A stretch of 64,000 nucleotides of DNA from JBAXTE01 sp963556065 (GTDB lineage: Bacteria; Bacteroidota; Bacteroidia; Bacteroidales; WCHB1-69). Each line of letters starts with the position of its first letter. Positions within the stretch are counted from its first letter, which is position 1. Shown piece after piece: positions 45,290 to 54,134 of the stretch. Below the pieces are notes generated by a model that was not told the DNA's origin, searched no databases, and saw only the letters and a list, made by a program, of their open reading frames with translations. Location: the NCBI GenBank assembly GCA_963556065.3, contig CAUVYH020000027.1, positions 372,001 through 436,000 on the forward strand. The letters are read 5' to 3'. A program made the position numbers and the translations under genes.

Positions 45290-45667
45290 TTACTTAACTT
45301 CTACTTCAGCTCCGGCTTCTTCAAGCGATTTTTTAAGAGCTTCTGCTTCGTCTTTTGATACACCTTCTTTTATTGCTTTAGGTGCAGCATCAACTAATTC
45401 TTTTGCTTCTTTAAGACCTAAACTAGTAAGTTCTTTTACTAATTTTACTACTGCTAATTTTCCTGCTCCTGCATTTTTTAAGATAACATCAAAAGAAGTT
45501 TTTTCTTCTACTTCTGCTGCTGCAGCGCCACCACCGGCTACTGCTACTGCAACTGGAGCTGCAGCGGGTTCAATCCCATATTCGTCTTTTAAGATTTTAG
45601 CTAATTCGTTAACGTCTTTTACAGTTAGGTTAACTAATTCTTCTGCTAAAGTTTTCAAATCTGCCAT
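45290..45667 (-). CDS. rplL: 50S ribosomal protein L7/L12
   Basis: 125 residues. N-terminal dimerisation helices (MADLKTLAEELVNLTVKDVN), flexible Ala/Gly/Val hinge (PVAVAVAGGGAAAAEVEEKT), and C-terminal factor-binding domain (FDVILKNAGAGKLAVVKLVK ... VDAAPKAIKEGVSKDEAEAL). Forms the ribosomal stalk with L10, encoded just upstream. Confidence 0.97.
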   Translation of the reverse strand: MADLKTLAEELVNLTVKDVNELAKILKDEYGIEPAAAPVAVAVAGGGAAAAEVEEKTSFDVILKNAGAGKLAVVKLVKELTSLGLKEAKELVDAAPKAIKEGVSKDEAEALKKSLEEAGAEVEVK

Positions 45668-45712
45668 TTTATTTTGGTTTTATTTGTTTACTATTATTAT
45701 TATTTACTTTTT

Positions 45713-46228
45713 TTATCTTTCGGATAACGTTTTTACGATTCCGCCAATTTTGTTACCACTCGATTGTAATGCTGAAATAACATTGCGTGCAGGTGATTGT
45801 AACAATCCAATAATGTCTCCGATAAGTTCTTCTTTGGACTTAATGGATATTAATGCTTCTATTTGGTCATCTCCAATGTAAATATTGTCTTCTACAAATG
45901 CTCCTTTAATTGCAGGAATTGTTTTTTTAGCTCTGAATTCCTTGATTAATTTTGCAGGAGAATTGTTGTTATTCGACAACATGATTGAAGTGTTCCCTTT
46001 TAGAATTGGATATAATTCTGAATAATCGGTTGAACTTGCATCCATTGCTCTTTTGAGCATGGTGTTTTTTACTACTTTAAGCTTAACATCTCTGTTGAAG
46101 CAAAGACGGCGTAAAGCATTAGAAGTTTCCACTGTTAAATCAGAGATGTCAGTTACATACACATGCTTGTATTCAGCTAAATCTTCGATTAGTGAATCAA
46201 TAATTTGACTCTTTTCTTCTCTTTTCAT
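45713..46228 (-). CDS. rplJ: 50S ribosomal protein L10
   Basis: 171 residues. MKREEKSQIIDSLIEDLAEY, ALRRLCFNRDVKLKVVKNTML and AKLIKEFRAKKTIPAIKGAF match L10; the helical C-terminus binds L7/L12 dimers. Gene order rplK-rplA-rplJ-rplL is the standard one. It is 21 bp after rplA and 45 bp before rplL. Confidence 0.96.
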   Translation of the reverse strand: MKREEKSQIIDSLIEDLAEYKHVYVTDISDLTVETSNALRRLCFNRDVKLKVVKNTMLKRAMDASSTDYSELYPILKGNTSIMLSNNNNSPAKLIKEFRAKKTIPAIKGAFVEDNIYIGDDQIEALISIKSKEELIGDIIGLLQSPARNVISALQSSGNKIGGIVKTLSER

Positions 46229-46249
46229 TTTTTGCTTCTACGTTTTATG

Positions 46250-46945
46250 TTATAATGTAACTGATTTAGGATCAACTTGCACTCCAAGGCTCATGGTACT
46301 GGATAAGTAAATACTTTTCACATAAGTTCCTTTAGCGGCTGTCGGTTTTAGCTTAATAATTGTTGAAATTAATTCTTTTGCATTGTCACTTATTTTTCCG
46401 CTTTCAAAGCTTACTTTTGCAACAGAAGCATGAATAATTCCGAACTTATCGACTTTAAAGTCAATTTTACCAGCTTTTACATCAGCTACAGCTTTACCTA
46501 TTTCCATAGACACTGTACCTGCTTTTGGGTTAGGCATTAAACCTCTAGGACCTAAAACCTTACCAAGCGCACCGATTTTTGGCATAACACTCGGCATAGT
46601 AATGATAACATCAATATCGGTCCATCCTTCTTTAATTTTTTGGATATATTCATCCAAACCTACATAGTCAGCACCTGCTGCTTTTGCTTCTTCCTCTTTA
46701 TCGGGAGTACACAATGCTAATACACGTACTGTTTTTCCTGTTCCATGAGGCAACGTAACCACTCCACGTACCATTTGATTTGCTTTACGGGGGTCAACGC
46801 CTAAACGAACGTCAACATCCATAGAAGAGTCAAACTTGGTGTATGTGATTTTCTTTACAATTTCAATTGCATCAGCTAGGGAATAAACAGCAGTTTTGTC
46901 GTATTTAGCTAAAGCTTCTTTTCGCTTTTTTGATAATTTAGCCAT
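46250..46945 (-). CDS. rplA: 50S ribosomal protein L1
   Basis: 231 residues. LSKKRKEALAKYDKTAVYSL, then VDVRLGVDPRKANQMVRGVV, LPHGTGKTVRVLAL, MPKIGALGKVLGPRGLMPNP and GTYVKSIYLSSTMSLGVQVD. Forms the L1 stalk of the large subunit and may bind its own mRNA, as L1 often represses its operon. It is 18 bp after rplK. Confidence 0.97.
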   Translation of the reverse strand: MAKLSKKRKEALAKYDKTAVYSLADAIEIVKKITYTKFDSSMDVDVRLGVDPRKANQMVRGVVTLPHGTGKTVRVLALCTPDKEEEAKAAGADYVGLDEYIQKIKEGWTDIDVIITMPSVMPKIGALGKVLGPRGLMPNPKAGTVSMEIGKAVADVKAGKIDFKVDKFGIIHASVAKVSFESGKISDNAKELISTIIKLKPTAAKGTYVKSIYLSSTMSLGVQVDPKSVTL

Positions 46946-46963
46946 TTCGATCTTTTTGTTTGA

Positions 46964-47404
46964 TTAATTTAAAGGTTTTTCACCCTTAACGGTTATTCCC
47001 ATACTTCTGGCTGTTCCTGCTACCATATTCATTGCTGAATCGACAGTAAAACAGTTTAAGTCTTTCATTTTGCTTTCTGCAATCGCTTGTACTTGTTCCC
47101 ACGTAACTGAAGCAACTTTTTTCAAATTCGGTTCTGGTGAACCTTTTTGTAATTTTGCCACTTCCATTAGCTGTACAGCTACAGGAGGAGTTTTTAAGAT
47201 AAAATCAAATGATTTATCTTTATAAACAGTTATGATTACAGGAATTACTTTTCCTGCTGAATCCTGCGTACGAGCATTAAACTGTTTACAAAACTCCATG
47301 ATGTTCACCCCTTTAGAACCCAATGCGGGTCCAACTGGTGGTGATGGATTTGCTGCACCGCCTTTAATCTGCAATTTGATTAATCCTGCGATTTCCTTTG
47401 CCAT
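46964..47404 (-). CDS. rplK: 50S ribosomal protein L11
   Basis: 146 residues. MAKEIAGLIKLQIKGGAANP, PPVGPALGSKGVNIMEFCKQ, KSFDFILKTPPVAVQLM and MNMVAGTARSMGITVKG. Binds the GTPase-associated centre of 23S rRNA. Start of the rplKAJL-rpoBC part of the operon, 40 bp after nusG. Confidence 0.97.
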   Translation of the reverse strand: MAKEIAGLIKLQIKGGAANPSPPVGPALGSKGVNIMEFCKQFNARTQDSAGKVIPVIITVYKDKSFDFILKTPPVAVQLMEVAKLQKGSPEPNLKKVASVTWEQVQAIAESKMKDLNCFTVDSAMNMVAGTARSMGITVKGEKPLN

Positions 47405-47444
47405 GGTTTTTTGCGATTATTAGATTTATGTTAGAAAATAAGCC

Positions 47445-47990
47445 CTACGATTCCTTTTCAACTTGCATGAAACCAAGTTCTAACGGTGTTTTGCGACCAA
47501 AGATTTTAACCATCACTTTTAATTTTTTCTTCTCTTCGTTGATCTCTTCAATCACACCACTAAAACTGTTGAAAGGTCCGTCGATTACTTTAACCGTCTC
47601 ACCTATAATAAATGGAGTCGTTAATTCTTCTCCCATTTCGGAAAGCTCATCAACTTTCCCGAGGATCCGGTTAACTTCAGAAGGGCGAATAGGAACAGGT
47701 TCGTCTTTTGAGCCCAGGAAGCCCAATACATCAGGAATCTGACGTAACAGGTGAGCCACTTCACCGGTAAGTTCTGCTTCCACTAATACGTAACCTGGAA
47801 AGTAGTTGCGTTCCTTACTGATTTTTTTCCCGTTTCTAATTTGATACACCTTTTCTGTTGGAATGAGAACACGCGTAATAAAATCTTCAAACTTCAACCG
47901 CGAGACTTCGCTCTCGATATACATTTTAACTTTTTTCTCTTTGCCGGTTATTGCTCTAAGAACATACCATTTGTGTGTGTTTTCGCTCAT
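47445..47990 (-). CDS. nusG: Transcription termination/antitermination protein NusG
   Basis: 181 residues. NGN domain from HKWYVLRAITGKEKKVKMYI to VLIPTEKVYQIRNGKKISKE and PGYVLVEAELTG; C-terminal KOW domain with GETVKVIDGPFNSFSGVIEE and a hydrophobic end. Couples RNA polymerase to the ribosome or Rho. About 60 bp after secE. Confidence 0.96.
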   Translation of the reverse strand: MSENTHKWYVLRAITGKEKKVKMYIESEVSRLKFEDFITRVLIPTEKVYQIRNGKKISKERNYFPGYVLVEAELTGEVAHLLRQIPDVLGFLGSKDEPVPIRPSEVNRILGKVDELSEMGEELTTPFIIGETVKVIDGPFNSFSGVIEEINEEKKKLKVMVKIFGRKTPLELGFMQVEKES

Positions 47991-48051
47991 TTCAATTCCA
48001 AATATAAGTAACTAACGATTAATGCAATACATAAAAATGAATTACTAGGCA

Positions 48052-48246
48052 CTAAAAAATTCGATAGAGTTGTTCTATCACATTCTTTAATATAATATCA
48101 ATACCAAAAACTACCACTGCGATAATTAATGATGCTATTGATACGACTACTGCACTATTTTGTAACTCACTCCATGAAGGCCAAGAAACTTTATTCATTA
48201 ATTCGTCGTAACTTTCCTTTACGTAGTTTACTATTTTATTAGCCAT
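48052..48246 (-). CDS. secE: Preprotein translocase subunit SecE
   Basis: 64 residues. Amphipathic KIVNYVKESYDELMNKVSWP, then SWSELQNSAVVVSIASLIIA leading into a single membrane helix ending in FRIF-like text. This is the short bacterial SecE, which clamps SecY. Located between tRNA-Trp and nusG, the standard order. Confidence 0.94.
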   Translation of the reverse strand: MANKIVNYVKESYDELMNKVSWPSWSELQNSAVVVSIASLIIAVVVFGIDIILKNVIEQLYRIF

Positions 48247-48266
48247 TTTTTTTAAAAAAATATTTG

Positions 48267-48339
48267 CACGGGAAGAAGGAGTCGAACCCTCAACCTACGG
48301 TTTTGGAGACCGCCACTCTACCAATTGAGCTATTCCCGT
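48267..48339 (-). tRNA. tRNA-Trp (CCA)
   Basis: 73 nt. Acceptor ACGGGAA / TTCCCGT pairs fully; D arm AGCTCAATTGGTAGAGT; anticodon loop CTCCAAA within GCGGTCTCCAAAACCG gives CCA; T arm GAGGGTTCGACTCCTTC. CCA tail not encoded. It sits between tuf and secE. Confidence 0.96.
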
Positions 48340-48343
48340 AAAT

Positions 48344-48369
48344 TAAGGAGATGTGTGAGCATCTCCTTA
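48344..48369. terminator. Hairpin between tuf and tRNA-Trp
   Basis: A perfect 10-bp stem, TAAGGAGATG / CATCTCCTTA, with a 6-nt loop just downstream of tuf. It lacks a U run before the tRNA, so it may be a processing stem or weak terminator rather than a full stop. Confidence 0.6.
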
Positions 48370-48394
48370 ATATTTAATTATTTCAAAGATCTGA

Positions 48395-49582
48395 TTAGTC
48401 GCAAAGTTCAGTTACCTGACCTGCACCAACGGTACGTCCACCTTCACGAATTGCAAAACGTAAGTTCATGTTTATTGCAATTTCTGAAATCAACATAACA
48501 TCGAATGTCAAGTTATCACCAGGCATACACATTTCAACTCCTTCTGGTAAAGTAATCTCTCCGGTAACATCAGTGGTACGGAAGTAGAATTGAGGACGGT
48601 ATTTGTTATGGAATGGCGTGTGACGACCACCTTCTTCTTTTTTCAAAATATAAACTTCAGCTTTGAAGTGTTTGTGAGGATGAATAGAACCCGGTTTTGC
48701 GATTACCATACCACGACGAATTTCGTCTTTGTCGATACCGCGTAATAATAAACCAACGTTATCACCTGCTTCACCACGGTCAAGAATTTTACGGAACATT
48801 TCAACACCAGTTACTACTGAGGTTAATTTTTCTGCACCCATACCAATGATGTCAACTTTGTCTGCTGAGTTGATAACACCAGTTTCAATACGACCGGTAG
48901 CTACCGTTCCACGACCTGTAATTGAGAATACATCTTCAACCGGCATTAGGAATGGTTTATCAATATCGCGCGGAGGCAATGGAATCCAGCTATCAACAGC
49001 TTCCATTAATTCCATGATTTTAGGAACCCATTTAGCATCACCATTTAATCCACCTAATGCAGATCCTTGAATAACAGGAGTGTTTTCACCGTCAAATCCG
49101 TAGAATGTTAAAAGATCACGGATTTCCATTTCAACTAATTCTAATAATTCAGGGTCGTCAACTAAATCGACTTTGTTCATGAAAACAACAAGTTTTGGAA
49201 CACCAACTTGGCGAGCTAATAAAATATGCTCTCTTGTTTGTGGCATTGGACCATCAGTTGCTGCAACAACGATAATTGCACCGTCCATTTGGGCAGCACC
49301 TGTTACCATGTTCTTGATGTAGTCAGCGTGACCCGGACAGTCAACGTGAGCATAGTGACGATTTGCTGTCGAATATTCAACGTGAGCTGTATTAATAGTA
49401 ATACCACGTTCTTTTTCTTCTGGAGCGTTGTCAATTGAATCAAATGATCTGAATTCTGATAAACCAGCTTCAGCCAATACTTTTGTGATAGCAGCAGTCA
49501 AGGTAGTTTTACCATGATCAACGTGCCCAATTGTTCCAATATTTACGTGTGGTTTGGAACGGTCGAATTTTTCTTTTGCCAT
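48395..49582 (-). CDS. tuf: Translation elongation factor Tu
   Basis: 395 residues. G1 GHVDHGKTT, G2 region with KERGITINTAHVEY, G3 DCPGHADY, G4 NKVD, G5 SAL; domain 2 with GRGTVATGRIETG; domain 3 with HTPFHNKYRPQFYFRTTDVTGE. Delivers aminoacyl-tRNA to the ribosome. It is flanked by tRNA genes on both sides, as is usual in this operon. Confidence 0.98.
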   Translation of the reverse strand: MAKEKFDRSKPHVNIGTIGHVDHGKTTLTAAITKVLAEAGLSEFRSFDSIDNAPEEKERGITINTAHVEYSTANRHYAHVDCPGHADYIKNMVTGAAQMDGAIIVVAATDGPMPQTREHILLARQVGVPKLVVFMNKVDLVDDPELLELVEMEIRDLLTFYGFDGENTPVIQGSALGGLNGDAKWVPKIMELMEAVDSWIPLPPRDIDKPFLMPVEDVFSITGRGTVATGRIETGVINSADKVDIIGMGAEKLTSVVTGVEMFRKILDRGEAGDNVGLLLRGIDKDEIRRGMVIAKPGSIHPHKHFKAEVYILKKEEGGRHTPFHNKYRPQFYFRTTDVTGEITLPEGVEMCMPGDNLTFDVMLISEIAINMNLRFAIREGGRTVGAGQVTELCD

Positions 49583-49667
49583 ATCAAATATACGATTAAA
49601 AAGTGTTTACTATATTCTGTATTCTATTGTTTAAGAATTTCTTCTTCTATTTTCTTAGTTTTAGTAG

Positions 49668-49739
<72 letters not shown>

Positions 49740-49749
49740 AGTTTTATTG

Positions 49750-49822
49750 AGCGGAAGACGGGGCTCGAACCCGCCACCTATAGCTTGGAAGGCTATCGCT
49801 CTACCAAATGAGCTACTTCCGC
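49750..49822 (-). tRNA. tRNA-Gly (TCC)
   Basis: 73 nt. Acceptor GCGGAAG / CTTCCGC; anticodon stem-loop ATAGCCTTCCAAGCTAT gives TCC; T arm GCGGGTTCGAGCCCCGT. Only 10 bp from the next tRNA. Confidence 0.96.
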
Positions 49823-49827
49823 AATTG

Positions 49828-49908
49828 TGGGGAGAGAAGGATTCGAACCTCCGAAGGTCGCCCAACAGATTTACAGTCTGCCCCATTTAGCCACTCTGGA
49901 ATCTCCCC
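49828..49908 (-). tRNA. tRNA-Tyr (GTA)
   Basis: 81 nt with a long variable arm, as expected for class II tRNA-Tyr. Acceptor GGGGAGA / TCTCCCC; anticodon stem-loop CAGACTGTAAATCTGTT gives GTA; T arm GGAGGTTCGAATCCTTC. Confidence 0.96.
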
Positions 49909-49931
49909 AACTTTAATTATTTTTCTAAATG

Positions 49932-50005
49932 AGCCGATGGAGGGATTCGAACCCCCGACCAGCTGATTACAAATCAGCTGCTCTGGCCAACTGAGCTACA
50001 TCGGC
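49932..50005 (-). tRNA. tRNA-Thr (TGT)
   Basis: 74 nt. Acceptor GCCGATG / CATCGGC; anticodon stem-loop GCTGATTTGTAATCAGC gives TGT; T arm GGGGGTTCGAATCCCTC. First tRNA of the operon, just downstream of the promoter at 50054-50084. Confidence 0.96.
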
Positions 50006-50023
50006 ATTTAGTATTTATCTTTC

Positions 50024-50054
50024 AAAAAACGCAGTCCCTATCTAACGGGACTGC
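50024..50054 (-). terminator. Terminator after hpf, overlapping the tRNA/tuf promoter
   Basis: Stem GCAGTCCC / GGGACTGC with an 8-nt loop, then GTTTTTTG on the minus strand. It is downstream of the hpf gene and immediately upstream of tRNA-Thr. Its first arm abuts the -7 element of the tRNA operon, so hpf transcripts end where the next operon begins. Confidence 0.85.
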
Positions 50055-50084
50055 AAATTTAGGAATTTAATTTTAATCGACAAA
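50054..50084 (-). promoter_or_regulatory. Promoter of the tRNA-tuf-secE-nusG-ribosomal operon
   Basis: On the minus strand TTTG (50084-50081), 19-bp spacer, then TAAATTTG (50061-50054). Both elements and the spacing fit the Bacteroidota -33/-7 consensus (TTTG-N19-TAnnTTTG). Transcription would start a few bases downstream, inside the hairpin at 50031-50054. Confidence 0.75.
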
Positions 50085-50122
50085 CTTTTTTTTGCTTTTT
50101 TTTCAATAAAAAGCAATTTATT

Positions 50123-50419
50123 TTATTCGCGCATCTTTTCTTTGTTCTTGTTCAGTTGCTTACGTATTGCTTCTAATGCTTGGTCAAATGCCCCTTCAAA
50201 GCTACTATATCTCTTTTCGGCGTGTAAATCGTTCCCTTTTATCTTTAATTTTATTTCTGCAGTTTTATTTTCAGGCTTATCGCTATTTTCTAATTTTAGT
50301 ATTGCTTCTGCCCCCAGAATGCCGTCACTCAGCTTTTCCAGTTTCAAAAAACGTTCTTGAATGAAGTCTTCTAACTTTTTGTCAGCTTTAAAATGTAGTG
50401 CTGTGATTTTTGTGTTCAT
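50123..50419 (-). CDS. hpf: Ribosome hibernation-promoting factor (short HPF/RaiA-type)
   Basis: 98 residues. MNTKITALHFKADKKLEDFI, EKLSDGILGAEAILKLENSD, AEIKLKIKGNDLHAEKRYSS and FEGAFDQALEAIRKQLNKNK match the S30AE fold. It binds the 30S decoding site to dimerise or silence ribosomes in stationary phase. It lacks the long-HPF C-terminal domain. 21 bp downstream of the recombinase gene, so co-transcribed with it. Confidence 0.92.
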   Translation of the reverse strand: MNTKITALHFKADKKLEDFIQERFLKLEKLSDGILGAEAILKLENSDKPENKTAEIKLKIKGNDLHAEKRYSSFEGAFDQALEAIRKQLNKNKEKMRE

Positions 50420-50440
50420 AGTTCCTCCTTCTTTTATTGA

Positions 50441-51328
50441 TTATGCCCGTGGATGGGCCTGTTTATATATGTTCTTAAGTCTGGTTATGCTATTGTGTGA
50501 ATATATTTGAGTAGAAGCCAAACTTGAATGCCCTAACATTTCCTTTATTGCATTTAATGGCGCATCTTCATTTAATAAATGAGTCGCAAAAGTGTGTCGC
50601 AAAATGTGAGGACTTCGTTTTCCTATTGTTGTTATTTGATCTGTATATTTTCTGACTATAATGTAAATGGTTTTTGGATCTAATTCATTTCCTGACTGAC
50701 TAACAAACAAGAAATCGTTTTGTTTGGCATTATCGAAAGATTCTTCTTTTATTGACAGGTATTCCATAATCGATTTTTTCATGGAATTTCCAAACGGAAT
50801 TATTCGTTCTTTATTACGTTTACCAATTACTTTTAATGTATTCTGATCCAAATCGAGATGGTTTAAGGTGAGTGTTCGCAGTTCATTTAGCCGCATGCCG
50901 GTGCCGTAAAATGTTTCTAGTATCGCTTTATTCCGGTATCCGATAAAACTATCCTCAAATTTGACTTCCGAAAATAGTTTTTCCATTCCTTCTCGCTCAA
51001 TATAATAGGGAAGTCGTTTTGAATTACGGGGTGATACTACTTTGTTCATTGGTGTGCTGATAATAAAATCCTGACGAAGGCAAAATCGATAAAATGATCT
51101 AAGACAAGTGAGTTTTCTATTTACGCTTTTGGTGCTGATTTTATGATCGATTAACCAAGCTACAAACGATCGGATTTGTGTGGATTTAACTAAGGTGAGG
51201 TCTGATGTCTCATAATCTGTAATCAGATATGTTCTGAATTGTTCGATGTCCGACTGGTATGCTCTGATTGTATGAGCGGAATAACGCTTTTCGTTAGAGA
51301 GATATTGTATGAATTCCTGAGTATGCAT
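50441..51328 (-). CDS. Tyrosine recombinase XerC/XerD-like
   Basis: 295 residues from ATG 51328 (MHTQEFIQYLSNEKRYSAHT); the open frame extends 16 codons upstream without family similarity. N-terminal SAM-like core-binding domain and C-terminal catalytic domain with the full RHRHY set: TGMRLNELRTL (first Arg), SPHILRHTFATHLL (His-x-x-Arg), LGHSSLASTQIYSH (His and nucleophilic Tyr). Located beside rpsU and hpf, the usual chromosomal place in Bacteroidota, so this is the chromosome-dimer resolution enzyme rather than a mobile-element integrase. Confidence 0.92.
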   Translation of the reverse strand: MHTQEFIQYLSNEKRYSAHTIRAYQSDIEQFRTYLITDYETSDLTLVKSTQIRSFVAWLIDHKISTKSVNRKLTCLRSFYRFCLRQDFIISTPMNKVVSPRNSKRLPYYIEREGMEKLFSEVKFEDSFIGYRNKAILETFYGTGMRLNELRTLTLNHLDLDQNTLKVIGKRNKERIIPFGNSMKKSIMEYLSIKEESFDNAKQNDFLFVSQSGNELDPKTIYIIVRKYTDQITTIGKRSPHILRHTFATHLLNEDAPLNAIKEMLGHSSLASTQIYSHNSITRLKNIYKQAHPRA

Positions 51329-51414
51329 AGATTGACAACAAATAAAAAAACGATAATATTTTTTGTAAATATACAATAAATATTACCGTTTTAGACACTT
51401 TGATCCGAAAAAAA

Positions 51415-51609
51415 TTAATTTTCTTCTTGGTCTTGTAAGTGTTGAATGTAAATTGCCTTGAGTCGTTGTTCTCTATTAGTTATAGAAGGTTTGGTGAATT
51501 TTTGACGCTCACGCAGTTCTTTAACTACACCTGTTTTTTCGAATTTTCTCTTAAATTTCTTTAAGGCTCTATCGATGTTTTCTCCTTCTTTTACTGGAAC
51601 AATAATCAT
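51415..51609 (-). CDS. rpsU: 30S ribosomal protein S21
   Basis: 64 residues. MIIVPVKEGENIDRALKKFK, RKFEKTGVVKELRERQKFTK and PSITNREQRLKAIYIQHLQ match S21, a small basic protein near the anti-Shine-Dalgarno end of 16S rRNA; in Bacteroidota it helps occlude that region. Upstream of the Xer gene on the same strand. Confidence 0.95.
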   Translation of the reverse strand: MIIVPVKEGENIDRALKKFKRKFEKTGVVKELRERQKFTKPSITNREQRLKAIYIQHLQDQEEN

Positions 51610-51711
51610 AACAAATACCTCTTTCTTCTTTAAATGAATACTTTATTTTATTAACGGGTGCAAAAATACACTTTTTTTTTATATAAACAAATTTCCTTCG
51701 ACAGTTTGAGG

Positions 51712-53925
51712 CTATAAGTTCTTTAAAATGTAATCGGTAAGCATTGTATAGAGATGGAATCTTGTATATCCTCCGGTAATATTGTGATTTCGATTAGGAT
51801 AAATAAATTGATGAAATTGTTTGTTTTCTTTAATAAGCTGGTTGATGAACTCCATCGAGTTTTGGTAATGGACGTTGTCATCTGCACTGCCATGAATGAT
51901 GAAAAAGTTACCCTTGAGTTTCTTTGCAAAGTTTATCGGAGAATTATTATCATAACCGTCTGCGTTTTCTTGAGGAGTTCTCATAAACCGCTCGGTGTAG
52001 ATGTTGTCGTAATATCTCCAGTTGGTTACCGGTGCTACGGCAATAGCAGTTTTAAAAGTTTCGGACCCTTTGGTTATACAGAGAGACGACATGTAACCGC
52101 CGTAACTCCAACCCCATATCCCAATTCTATTGGCATCAACGTAAGGCAGTGCTCCAAAATATTTGGCAGCAGCAATTTGATCTTCGGTCTCAAATTTTCC
52201 CAATTGTTGATAAACGCATTTTTCAAATTCTTCTCCTTTACCTCCGGTTCCTCTATTATCAACACAAACTATAATGTATCCCTGTTGAGCCAACATTTGG
52301 TACCATGCCAAATCGTAATACCCCCATTGATTGAGCACCGACTGTGATCCGGGGCCCCCGTAAACATACATCAGCACCGGGTATTTTTTTGTAGAATCGA
52401 AATCTTCCGGTTTGATAATCCATGTATTTAATGTTATATCTCCGGGCAACGTGATTGTGCTTAAAACTTTTGGCTGAAAATGACATTCTTTGGCTAATTT
52501 GTTGACCCTGTCATTATTATTTAAAGTGCGCACATGCAGACCGGTCATGTCGTAAATGCTGTAATTCGGAGCGAGGTTTGCATTACTGTATGATCCCATA
52601 TAATAGGTGTAATCACTGTTGAAATCGGCATCCCAACTTCCTGCCGAATCGGATATTTTGATTTTGTTTTTACCGGATAGATTAATTTTATATAAATCGC
52701 TGTTTGTTGAGGAACTTTCGGTAGAGAGATAATATATAATACCTTTTTTAGTATCAATTCCCTTGATTTCTTTGACGATCCATTTCCCTTTTGAAATCTG
52801 GGTGATTTCCGGTTTAATAAAATTATTCTTTTTATCTCTAAATGTAATTTGATAAATGTGATTATATCCATCGCGTTCCGAGGTGGTTACCAATTGGCGC
52901 GGATTGATAAAAACCATCTTTTCGGGAACTTCCACCCAGTATTTGCTACTGTCGGCAAAGATTTCATGGGAACTTTGATCGTTTACCGAATATAAATTCA
53001 GGGAATATTTATTCTGAAGCCGGTTTAGTCGCATAAAGACCAGCTCATTTTTATCAGGAATCCATTGAAAACGGGGAAGATATTGATCTGTTTCGGAACC
53101 CGTATTTAGCTTAGTCGATTTTTTATCGTTGATATTAAAGACATATAAATCAACAATCGAATTCGATTCTCCTGCTTTGGGATACTTATATTTGTGCTCT
53201 TCAGGATATAATTTTCCCCATTTGGTCATCCAGTATTCTTTTACGTTGCTTTCGTCGAAGCGCATGTACGCAACCATGGTTCCATCGTCCGACCACGAAA
53301 ACCCCTTGGTGATATCCAACTCTTCTTCGTAAACCCAGTCGGTTGTTCCATTAATGATTTCCCTATCTTTGCCATCGGACGTGACAGTTATGATTTCACC
53401 GGTTTCAATATTTTTAATGTAAAGGTTGTTTTGAACTACAAAAGCGACTTTACTGCCGTCGGGAGAAAATTCTGCCAGTCGTTGTTTTCCCTTCGTATAT
53501 AAAGGCTCTATTTTTTCTTTTTTTATGTCGTAAATCCAGAACCAGGCCTCTTTTGAGCGTCGGTAAATACTTTTGCTTTCGGTAGCAAAGAGAATCTTCT
53601 TTTCATCTTTGTTGAAAGTATAGAGATCAATTATTCCAATGGGTTTTTCGGTTAATGGATTTATTAATGTATTGGTGTTGAGTATGTTTGCTATTTTTTT
53701 ACCGGTTTTATATTCATATTGGTTGATTAGAGTTTGATCGTCGAGCAGTGTAAAATATTTTCCATTGTTCATTGATTTCATTTCATCCGGTGATTCGGGA
53801 TAATAGAGATACTTTTGCCAGATATCTTCAACGCTGATTCTATTATTGACTTGAGCGATGGCGGTTGCACCTGCCCAAATTATGAGAACGGCAAGTGTTA
53901 ATGTGATTTTATATATTTTCTTCAT
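51712..53925 (-). CDS. Dipeptidyl-peptidase IV type S9 family peptidase
   Basis: 737 residues. Signal peptide (MKKIYKITLTLAVLIIWAG). The beta-propeller domain covers residues about 30-475 (including FSPDGSKVAFVVQNNLY and GTDWVYEEELDITKGFSWSDDGT, where the EE pair is the N-terminal-amine binding site). The alpha/beta-hydrolase domain (about 490-737) has the catalytic Ser in GIWGWSYGGYMS, Asp in HGSADDNVHYQNS, and His in YPNRNHNITGG. It cleaves Xaa-Pro (or Xaa-Ala) dipeptides from peptides in the periplasm. Confidence 0.95.
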   Translation of the reverse strand: MKKIYKITLTLAVLIIWAGATAIAQVNNRISVEDIWQKYLYYPESPDEMKSMNNGKYFTLLDDQTLINQYEYKTGKKIANILNTNTLINPLTEKPIGIIDLYTFNKDEKKILFATESKSIYRRSKEAWFWIYDIKKEKIEPLYTKGKQRLAEFSPDGSKVAFVVQNNLYIKNIETGEIITVTSDGKDREIINGTTDWVYEEELDITKGFSWSDDGTMVAYMRFDESNVKEYWMTKWGKLYPEEHKYKYPKAGESNSIVDLYVFNINDKKSTKLNTGSETDQYLPRFQWIPDKNELVFMRLNRLQNKYSLNLYSVNDQSSHEIFADSSKYWVEVPEKMVFINPRQLVTTSERDGYNHIYQITFRDKKNNFIKPEITQISKGKWIVKEIKGIDTKKGIIYYLSTESSSTNSDLYKINLSGKNKIKISDSAGSWDADFNSDYTYYMGSYSNANLAPNYSIYDMTGLHVRTLNNNDRVNKLAKECHFQPKVLSTITLPGDITLNTWIIKPEDFDSTKKYPVLMYVYGGPGSQSVLNQWGYYDLAWYQMLAQQGYIIVCVDNRGTGGKGEEFEKCVYQQLGKFETEDQIAAAKYFGALPYVDANRIGIWGWSYGGYMSSLCITKGSETFKTAIAVAPVTNWRYYDNIYTERFMRTPQENADGYDNNSPINFAKKLKGNFFIIHGSADDNVHYQNSMEFINQLIKENKQFHQFIYPNRNHNITGGYTRFHLYTMLTDYILKNL

Positions 53926-54090
53926 CTCAATTTTTTTGCAAAGTTACTTTTTTTTATGAATAGGCATTCTATTTTGCTAAATATGAATATTTATTTATTC
54001 AATTCATTATAAGTTTTGTATTTTTTCTCAGGCCTGGTAGAAGAGAACCCAATGCCATTCTACAGGCTTAATGCTAGATTTTTGATTATT

Positions 54091-54122
54091 TTTTGGCGAT
54101 TGCGAAAATATTAATATCTTTG
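54091..54122 (+). promoter_or_regulatory. Promoter of the tRNA-Val pair and tandem array
   Basis: TTTTG (54091-54095), a 19-bp spacer, then TATCTTTG (54115-54122), a strong match to TTTG-N19-TAnnTTTG. The first tRNA begins 13 bp downstream, so the transcript has almost no leader. The rest of the 53926-54134 gap holds nothing else I can name. Confidence 0.8.
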
Positions 54123-54134
54123 CATTTCGGTTTT

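Noticed and set aside
50441..51328. Integrase of a mobile element acting on the tRNA array
   Set aside because: It sits in the conserved rpsU-xer-hpf context, lacks an adjacent attachment site, and reads as the chromosomal XerC/D type.
51754..52347. 197-residue plus-strand ORF
   Set aside because: Lies wholly within the DPP-IV gene on the other strand, and the peptidase has all catalytic motifs.
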